Origin: an uncultured Oscillospiraceae bacterium
Lineage (GTDB): Bacteria; Bacillota; Clostridia; Oscillospirales; Acutalibacteraceae
Reading direction: 5' to 3'
NCBI GenBank assembly: GCA_900540295.1
Contig: UQFM01000059.1
Coordinates: forward strand, 1 to 11,352
DNA length: 11,352 nt
Numbering within the stretch: the first letter of the stretch is position 1; the number at the start of each line of letters is the position of its first letter. The notes beneath the pieces are model-generated. The model did no database searches. It was not told where the DNA came from and saw nothing but the letters and a program-made list of their open reading frames with translations. Shown piece by piece: positions 6,318 through 11,352 of the stretch. Position numbers and translations under genes: made by a program.

Positions 6318-6845
6318 TTACTCCTCGATACCGTTGATGTTGGTATCGCCTTTTTCAAGCGCGGTAAGACCCGAACGCGAAAGCTCAATAATACCGTGCT
6401 TGCTCATTTTATCAATAAATTTGTCGATAAGCGACGGCAGACCCGTCAGCTCCGCCGTAATGGTGATGTGCCCGATGTCCTTGACCTTTGCGCCGAATCC
6501 GTTGACGGTTTTGAGTACAGCGGTTCTTTGGCTGTTGGTTGCATGCACCTTAATGAGCAACAATTCACTGGAAGTCAGTTTACCCTCGTTGAGCTTCACA
6601 ACCTTGATAACGTCTTCCAATTTGGAAAGCTGCTGTTCCACTTGGGATACCTTGTAGGCTTCCACATCGGAAACAATCGTGACACGCGAATACAGCGGAT
6701 TTTCGGTTTCTGCGACTGTCAGACTTGTGATATTGTAGCCGCGGCGCGCGAAAAGACTGACGACACGCAGCAAAACGCCTGTGCGGTTGTACACAAGGGC
6801 GGAAAGAAAAAGTCTTTCTAAATTTTCGGTTTTTTGTTCAGACAT
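6318..6845 (-). CDS. ilvN: Acetolactate synthase small (regulatory) subunit
   Basis: 175 aa from the ATG at 6843-6845. This start has AAGAGGT at 6854-6860 and gives the normal IlvN/IlvH length; upstream extension would run into galM. An ACT domain occupies about residues 11-85, with ERLFLSALVYNRTGVLLRVV and RRGYNITSLTV. N20, G23 and N38 sit where the family binds the feedback inhibitor valine. The C-terminal half (about 90-165) matches the second IlvN domain, with LLLIKVHATNSQR. The subunit activates the catalytic IlvB and makes it sensitive to valine. No ilvB lies in the window, so the partner must be elsewhere. It sits between galM (13 bases before) and leuC (14 bases after) and shares their transcript. 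Confidence 0.93.
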   Translation of the reverse strand: MSEQKTENLERLFLSALVYNRTGVLLRVVSLFARRGYNITSLTVAETENPLYSRVTIVSDVEAYKVSQVEQQLSKLEDVIKVVKLNEGKLTSSELLLIKVHATNSQRTAVLKTVNGFGAKVKDIGHITITAELTGLPSLIDKFIDKMSKHGIIELSRSGLTALEKGDTNINGIEE

Positions 6846-6858
6846 AACGTAATACCTC

Positions 6859-7908
6859 TTATTCTGCGGAGAATTGATAGACCGTTTCAGAAACAAACGG
6901 CTTTTCGGGTGTAAACAGGCACGGAATAAATTCCGCATGATTGAGTGCGTCGGGGAAATACTGCGTTTCGAGGCAGAACCCGCATCGGTAATTTAAGGGC
7001 TTGCCCTCTTTGCCGATTTGCGTGCCGTCCATAAAATTGCCGATGTAGAACTGCACACCGGGCAAATCCGTATAGCCGCGCATAACGCGTCCGCTTTTCG
7101 CTTCGCGTACAACGGCAAACAGCTGTTTCGTACCGTCATATTTTTCAATGCGGAAATTATGGTCAAAGCCCCTGCCGATTTTTAGCTGTGCATCGTCCGC
7201 TTCGACATCTTTACCGATTTTCTTCGGCGTTCTGAAGTCAAACGGCGTGCCCGCGACGGAACGGATTTCGCCCGTCGGAATCGCGTTTTCATCTGTGGGG
7301 GTATAGGCGTCGCACAGCAGCTGTATTTCATGGTCTAAAATCTGCCCGCCGTCAAAGCCCTCTAAATTAAAATAGGCGTGATTGGTCACGTTGATTGCCG
7401 TCGCGCGGTCCGGCGTGCAGACATACTGAATCCGAACAGCGTTTTCTTCATCGAAGAAAAAGGTCACTTCGTTGTGTACATTCCCAGGGAATCCCTCGTT
7501 GCCGTCTTTGCTGTCGTAGGTGAAACGAACACTGCCGTCCGAAAGAACTTGCGCCTGCCAAACAGCTTTCGCATATTCGTGATTGCCGTGCAGGGTGAAT
7601 TTGCCGTCCACATTTTTAGTAATCTGATAATTCTGCCCGTCAATTGTAATACCCTTGCCCGCAATGCGGTTGGCAACTCTGCCGACGGTGCGCCCCTGCG
7701 AATCGGTGCAAAGCTCCTGCCCCTCTATGGTGTCAAAGCCGACCAAAACATCGGAAAGATTGCCGTTGCGGTCGGGAACAACGATTTTATTTAGGGTTGC
7801 GCCGTAAGCGACAAGCTCAATATATGCGCCGCTCGAATTGGTTATGGTAAACGACGGGACTTCTATGCCGTCCGCAGTCGTGCCGTAAAGCGTCTGTGTG
7901 ATTTTCAC
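6859..7908 (-). CDS. galM: Aldose 1-epimerase (galactose mutarotase)
   Basis: About 349 aa from a GTG at 7906-7908. I prefer this start because GGGGTGG (7914-7920) lies five bases upstream and the protein then begins MKITQTLYGT, like many GalM proteins. A GTG three codons earlier (7915-7917) is possible but lies inside that site. GalM interconverts alpha and beta anomers of aldohexoses in the cytoplasm. Motifs, numbered from the upstream GTG: GRVANRIAG (79-87), FTLHGN with H110, VTNHAYFNL with catalytic H180, FDHNF (251-255), and CLETQYFPDA with catalytic E317. All key residues are present. It is the first gene of the operon with ilvN-leuCD, read from a strong promoter at 7939-7968. Sugar and leucine genes in one transcript is unusual. 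Confidence 0.93.
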   Translation of the reverse strand: MKITQTLYGTTADGIEVPSFTITNSSGAYIELVAYGATLNKIVVPDRNGNLSDVLVGFDTIEGQELCTDSQGRTVGRVANRIAGKGITIDGQNYQITKNVDGKFTLHGNHEYAKAVWQAQVLSDGSVRFTYDSKDGNEGFPGNVHNEVTFFFDEENAVRIQYVCTPDRATAINVTNHAYFNLEGFDGGQILDHEIQLLCDAYTPTDENAIPTGEIRSVAGTPFDFRTPKKIGKDVEADDAQLKIGRGFDHNFRIEKYDGTKQLFAVVREAKSGRVMRGYTDLPGVQFYIGNFMDGTQIGKEGKPLNYRCGFCLETQYFPDALNHAEFIPCLFTPEKPFVSETVYQFSAE

Positions 7909-7938
7909 CGTTTCCACCCCATTGTAAGTATTTTAATA

Positions 7939-7968
7939 AGTATACTATTCTTCCCGCGGATTTGTCAA
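7939..7968 (-). promoter_or_regulatory. Strong sigma-A promoter of the galM-ilvN-leuC-leuD operon
   Basis: On the minus strand a perfect -35 TTGACA (7963-7968) is followed after 18 bases by TATACT (7939-7944). Transcription should begin near 7932, leaving a leader of only about 25 bases before the GTG start of galM. There is no room for a T-box, leader peptide or riboswitch between promoter and first gene, so leucine-responsive attenuation at this point is unlikely. Confidence 0.85.
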
Positions 7969-8046
7969 GAAAGCAAGGGCAAAAACGCAGGAAAAAACCA
8001 TATAGATTACGATTTCGTTACATTCGGAAAAGGCGACAATATTTTA

Positions 8047-8075
8047 TTGACTTTTCGGCAGTTTGAATGTATTCT
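8047..8075 (+). promoter_or_regulatory. Sigma-A promoter of the FHA-SEDS-PBP operon
   Basis: TTGACT (8047-8052) and TATTCT (8070-8075) are separated by 17 bases. Transcription should begin near 8082, about 30 bases before the TTG start codon of the FHA gene. The promoter lies back to back with the galM promoter, about 80 bases away. An in-frame ATG at 8067 falls in its spacer and so cannot be the start of the protein. Confidence 0.75.
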
Positions 8076-8111
8076 GTATGTAGATATTTCAAGGCAGAAG
8101 GAGTGCTTTGC

Positions 8112-8846
8112 TTGGAGCAGTTTTTAACACAGTTTGAATATCTTTCCCGCTATGTGCTTTCGGCGGTGGCGGTATTTATTCTTTTGCGGTGCGTAATTTC
8201 GCTTTTCCGTCTGCGTCCGCGCAAAGAGGTAATGGCAACGCTTACAAATCTTGCCGACGACAGCGAAATTGAAATAGAAAATTGGGAAACCTCTGTCGGC
8301 AGAAGCCGCACCTGCGACATTTCCTTAAAAAACTACGGCACGGTTTCGCGTTTTCATGCGGTTTTGGCGCTCCGCAAAGAGGGTTGGTTCGTCTTTGACA
8401 CGGAATCCAAAACGGGCGTATACGTAAACGGCGAGCAAATTCGCCGTGCCGAGCGCATTTCGGACGGCGACACGGTCTCCTTCGGCAATGCGGTGATGAA
8501 ATTCCGTTCCAACGGCTACGGCGCAGACAGCGCAGAAGCGGACGGACAAGAAGTCGAAGATTTCACCAATGCCGCAAGACTTGTCAACCTCGCCGACAAC
8601 AGCGCGTTTTATCTCGGCGGAAGCTGTTTAATCGGACGTGACCGTCATTGCAACATTTGCCTGCCGATGCGGGAGATTGCACACGAGCATGCGGAAATTT
8701 ACCTCAACCGCGAGGGTTGGATGGTTGCCGATCTGCAGTCGGAAATCGGCACGTACTTAAACGGCGAGATGGTATTCGGCGCATATCCGCTGTATGACGG
8801 GGACGTTGTTTCTGTCGGCGAATACAGCTTTATGTTCAGAGAATAA
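8112..8846 (+). CDS. Membrane-anchored protein with two FHA domains
   Basis: About 244 aa from a TTG at 8112-8114, chosen because AGAAGGAG (8096-8103) lies eight bases upstream. An in-frame ATG at 8067 falls within the promoter spacer. One N-terminal membrane helix (about residues 13-33) is followed by a basic stop, RLRPRK, placing the rest in the cytoplasm. FHA1 (about 42-132) has the phosphothreonine-binding set: GRS (63-65), SRFH (79-82) and N106. FHA2 (about 155-243) keeps GRDR (175-178), H193 and N217 but has Ala at the usual Ser position (IAHEHAEI). FHA domains bind phosphothreonine peptides made by Ser/Thr kinases. It is followed at 12 bases by a SEDS polymerase gene, recalling the FhaB-RodA-PbpA grouping of Actinobacteria, so I infer a role in regulating wall synthesis. 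The kinase is not in this window. Confidence 0.88.
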   Translation: MEQFLTQFEYLSRYVLSAVAVFILLRCVISLFRLRPRKEVMATLTNLADDSEIEIENWETSVGRSRTCDISLKNYGTVSRFHAVLALRKEGWFVFDTESKTGVYVNGEQIRRAERISDGDTVSFGNAVMKFRSNGYGADSAEADGQEVEDFTNAARLVNLADNSAFYLGGSCLIGRDRHCNICLPMREIAHEHAEIYLNREGWMVADLQSEIGTYLNGEMVFGAYPLYDGDVVSVGEYSFMFRE

Positions 8847-8858
8847 GAGGAACAAAAT

Positions 8859-10151
8859 ATGGGAAAAGACACAAAGAAAAAGCGCAGAAAATCCTATAGG
8901 AAGCCTGTAAAATGGCCCTTTTTACTGCTTTTCATGACGGTATTTCAAATGGTTTGCATGCTGCAAATCTATATTAACGGCACGCAGGAAAGCACCACCA
9001 CGCTGTTTGTGGTATTCGGTGTATACATTGCGGTGGAATGGCTGTATTTCCTTGTTTTCGGTTTGTTTTTGCGCCGAAAAAGCTTTGAAATTGAACTGAT
9101 TGCCTTTTTCCTGACGGGCATCGGTTTGACACTGACGACAAGTGTATACCCCGACAAGGCGTATACACAGCTGATTGCCGTTTTGCTCGGCATCGGGGTA
9201 TTTGCCGTGATGCTGTGGATTCTAAGCGACACCAAGCGCGTGATTCGTCTTAGAATGCCCGTGGCGATGCTTGCGGTTGCGGCACTCGCCGTCACGCTGA
9301 TTATCGGCAAAGAAATCAACGGCGCAAAAAACTGGATTATTATCGGAGACGGGCTGTTGTCGATTCAGCCGTCAGAAATTGTAAAAATCGCTTTTGTATT
9401 TGTCGGTGCGGCAACGCTGGAGCATTTGCAGTCCACCAGAAGCCTGACAAAATATTTGCTATTCGCGCTCGGCTGTATCGGCTGTCTGTTCCTGATGAAG
9501 GATTTCGGCACGGCGCTGATTTTTTTCTTCACGTTCGTGGTTATGGCGTTTTTGCGTTCGGGCGACATCAAAACCATTTTCTTAGTCTGCACGGGCGCGC
9601 TCCTCGGCGGCATCGGTATTTTAACCTTTAAACCCTATGTTGCAAAGCGTTTTGAATCCTACCGTCATATTTGGGAGTATGCCTCTACAAGCGGCTACCA
9701 ACAGGTGCGTCTGCTCATTTATGCGGTGAGCGGCGGTCTGTTCGGACTCGGCATCGGCAACGGCAAACTGCGAAACGTCTATGCCGCCACCGAGGATTTG
9801 GCATTCGGCATGGTGTGTGAGGAATTCGGTATCATTATTGCATTCACGGTGCTTTTGACCTTTGTGGCATTGGTTGTTTACAGCATTCGATACGCATCGG
9901 CGGCGCGTTCGACCTTTTACTCTATCGCGGCGTTGGCGGCGTCCAGCCTGCTTCTGTTCCAAGCCGCACTGCACGTGTTCGGCGTGACCGACCTTTTGCC
10001 GTGGACGGGCGTCACGCTCCCCTTCATTTCCCGCGGCGGTTCGAGTATGATGTGCTGTTGGGGCTTGGTCGCGTTTATTAAGGCGATTGATGTGCGCACC
10101 TATAAGCGGTATGACAAGATTACCGCGGGCGGAAAGGAGCGTTCCAGATGA
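8859..10151 (+). CDS. SEDS-family peptidoglycan glycosyltransferase (FtsW/RodA/SpoVE)
   Basis: 430 aa, with about ten membrane helices after a highly basic cytoplasmic start (KKKRRKSYRKPVKW). SEDS proteins polymerise lipid II into glycan strands with a partner class B PBP. Family motifs: GAKNWIIIG (155-163), IQPSEIVKIAFVF (169-181), KDFGTALI (214-221), GYQQVRLLIYAVSGGLFGLG (279-298), and the segment ATEDLAFGMVCEEFG (310-324). In that segment D313 aligns with the essential Asp of the usual HTDFIF motif. LPWTGVTLPFISRGGSS (380-396) matches the usual LPxTGxxLPFxSYGGSS except Arg for Tyr. The start has AGAGGAA just upstream, overlapping the FHA stop. Its last codons overlap the PBP start by ATGA. 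The sequence does not tell me whether it serves elongation (RodA), division (FtsW) or sporulation (SpoVE). Confidence 0.93.
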   Translation: MGKDTKKKRRKSYRKPVKWPFLLLFMTVFQMVCMLQIYINGTQESTTTLFVVFGVYIAVEWLYFLVFGLFLRRKSFEIELIAFFLTGIGLTLTTSVYPDKAYTQLIAVLLGIGVFAVMLWILSDTKRVIRLRMPVAMLAVAALAVTLIIGKEINGAKNWIIIGDGLLSIQPSEIVKIAFVFVGAATLEHLQSTRSLTKYLLFALGCIGCLFLMKDFGTALIFFFTFVVMAFLRSGDIKTIFLVCTGALLGGIGILTFKPYVAKRFESYRHIWEYASTSGYQQVRLLIYAVSGGLFGLGIGNGKLRNVYAATEDLAFGMVCEEFGIIIAFTVLLTFVALVVYSIRYASAARSTFYSIAALAASSLLLFQAALHVFGVTDLLPWTGVTLPFISRGGSSMMCCWGLVAFIKAIDVRTYKRYDKITAGGKERSR

Positions 10152-11311
10152 AAACACTTTCACGCAGAGCATGGATTTTATACGCACTCGTTTTTGCATT
10201 TTTGGCGGGACTTTGCATCCTGTTCTACACCTTTTTTACCAACGCCGACACGTGGTCGATGAAAAAGGAAAACCGCCATATTTACCGTTCGGGAACGCTG
10301 ATTGCGGCGGGTACAATCACCGATGAAACAGGCGCGGTATTGGCGGATACGGTGGACGGCAAGCGCGTTTACAACGACAGCAAGGACATTCGCACGGCGA
10401 CCTTACACGTGGTCGGCGATTCGCAGGGCTTTATCGCCACGGGCGTTCAGACCGCTTACAAGGACACGCTGACAGGCTACAATTTTGCCGACGGCATTTA
10501 TGACATCAAGAAATACGGCAAGGGCAACAATTTACAATTAACCGTGAACGCAGAATTGTGTGCCGAGGCATACAATGCGCTCGGCAAAAACAAGGGTACG
10601 GTCGGCGTATTCAACTACAAAACGGGTGAGCTTGTATGCGTAACCTCGAAACCCGCCTACGACATCGGCAACAAGCCGACGGAGAATATCAACAATGACC
10701 GCACGGGCGCTTACGAGGGCGTATATTTAAACCGATTCTTTTCGGGCGTATACACCCCCGGTTCGACGTTCAAGGTCATTACCGCCGCTTCGGCGATTGA
10801 CAATATTTCGGACATTGACTCTCAGAAATTTAAATGCAGCGGCGTACACAAGGTAGACGGCGGTTCGGTAAAATGTATGGGTACGCACGGCACGGTTGGG
10901 TTTGAGCGCGCGCTGAATGTTTCGTGCAACAGCGCTTTTGCGCAAATTGCGATTCAAATCGGCTCGGAGAACCTAACCCAGACGGTGAATGCGCTCGGCT
11001 TTAATCAGACGCACACAGTAGGCAACATCCGTCTTGCCAAAAGCACATTTGATGTATCAAACGCGTCTAAGCTTGACCTCGGTTGGGCGGGCGTCGGGCA
11101 ATACACCACGCTTGTGAATCCCTGCCATATGCTGACGATTGTCGGCGCGATTGCAAACAACGGGCAAGCGGTTGAGCCGTATCTGGTAGAGAAAATCACC
11201 ACACAGACAGACCGCACCGTTTTAGAAACCAAGCCCACGGCGGGCGCACAGATGTTTAAGGCGGAAACCGCCAAAAAATTACAGGAGATGCTCCGCTCCA
11301 ATGTCGTGAAT
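10148..11311 (+). CDS. Class B penicillin-binding protein (PbpA-like transpeptidase), truncated at the C-terminus
   Basis: The first 388 residues, cut by the contig end. A membrane anchor (about 9-31) is followed by a short N-terminal region (about 40-125) rather than the long pedestal of PBP2/PBP3, as in actinobacterial PbpA. The transpeptidase domain starts at about 127. The active-site Ser206 is in PGSTFKVITAA (SxxK, K209) and the SxN motif is S259-C260-N261. GVGQYTTLVNPCHMLTIVGA (315-334) is the conserved stretch before the KTG box. The KTG motif itself lies beyond the truncation. The enzyme cross-links peptidoglycan outside the membrane. The ATG overlaps the SEDS stop (ATGA) with AAAGGAG at 10133-10139, indicating translational coupling and a cognate polymerase pair. 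The frame appears to continue to 11332 with LSLIHI, but those residues are adapter. Confidence 0.93.
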
Positions 11312-11352
11312 CTGTCTCTTATACACATCTGACGCTGCCGACGATAAGGCTC
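11312..11352. other. Nextera adapter plus i5 index at the right end
   Basis: Bases 11312-11330 are CTGTCTCTTATACACATCT, the mosaic end in reverse. They are followed by GACGCTGCCGACGA (11331-11344), the reverse complement of the Nextera Read 1 adapter, and then TAAGGCTC (11345-11352). The reverse complement of the last eight bases, GAGCCTTA, is in the i5 index position and matches, from memory, a Nextera XT v2 i5 index (S521). None of this is genomic. Confidence 0.98.

Noticed and set aside
7909..7935. T-box or leucine leader peptide ahead of the leu operon
   Set aside because: The promoter lies about 25 bases from the first start codon, so there is no room for such a leader.
9621..10199. 192-codon open frame on the minus strand
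   Set aside because: It is antisense to the SEDS gene and crosses into the PBP start. The SEDS motifs leave no doubt about the coding strand.
27..11311. CRISPR array, tRNA, rRNA or phage genes
   Set aside because: I looked for regular repeat-spacer units, tRNA-like cloverleaf segments and phage structural or integrase genes and saw none.

Overview
The window looks like a contig from a low-abundance or metagenome-assembled member of the Firmicutes, most likely class Clostridia (Oscillospiraceae/Ruminococcaceae-like). The reasons are AGGAG-type ribosome binding sites, sigma-A-type promoters, an archaeal-type two-subunit LeuC/LeuD, an OmpR-type two-component system feeding an HtrA protease, and small GC-rich hairpin repeats of a style common in those genomes. 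This is inference; no rRNA or other taxonomic marker is present. Both ends are sequencing-library adapter, not genome. Bases 1-26 are the tail of the Nextera Read 1 adapter plus the Tn5 mosaic end. Bases 11312-11352 are the reverse complement of the same adapter plus an 8-base index. Genomic sequence is therefore 27-11311.

Layout. (1) 27-159, minus: start of a flavin-reductase-family gene, cut by the contig end, with its own promoter. (2) 160-405: short non-coding stretch with two GC-rich hairpins. (3) 406-4301, minus: a stress-sensing module, response regulator then histidine kinase then membrane-anchored HtrA/DegP-like protease. It has the same gene order as mycobacterial mprA-mprB-pepD and is analogous to cssRS-htrA and ciaRH-htrA. 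A ladder of TT-containing hexamers spaced 11 bp apart lies upstream of htrA and is a candidate binding site for the regulator. (4) 4396-4540: a 145-bp MITE-like element with ~35-bp terminal inverted repeats and a GC-rich core, sitting between the leu operon and the regulator gene. (5) 4545-7908, minus: a tight operon galM-ilvN-leuC-leuD, read from a strong promoter at 7939-7968. It joins aldose 1-epimerase to the acetolactate synthase regulatory subunit and isopropylmalate isomerase. (6) 8047-11311, plus: a divergent cell-envelope operon of a membrane-anchored tandem-FHA protein, a SEDS (FtsW/RodA) glycosyltransferase and a class B penicillin-binding protein truncated by the contig end.

Working together. 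The FHA-SEDS-PBP trio is a peptidoglycan polymerase plus transpeptidase with an FHA adaptor, which suggests control by Ser/Thr phosphorylation as in Actinobacteria (FhaB-RodA-PbpA). The regulator-kinase-HtrA trio is an envelope-stress response. The leu/ilv genes are a partial branched-chain amino-acid set: ilvB, leuA and leuB are not here.

No clearly new system was found. The points most worth a second look are the 11-bp repeat ladder at htrA, the MITE-like element, the degenerate second FHA domain, the mixed galM-ilvN-leuCD operon, and the adapter sequence that adds six false residues to the PBP.
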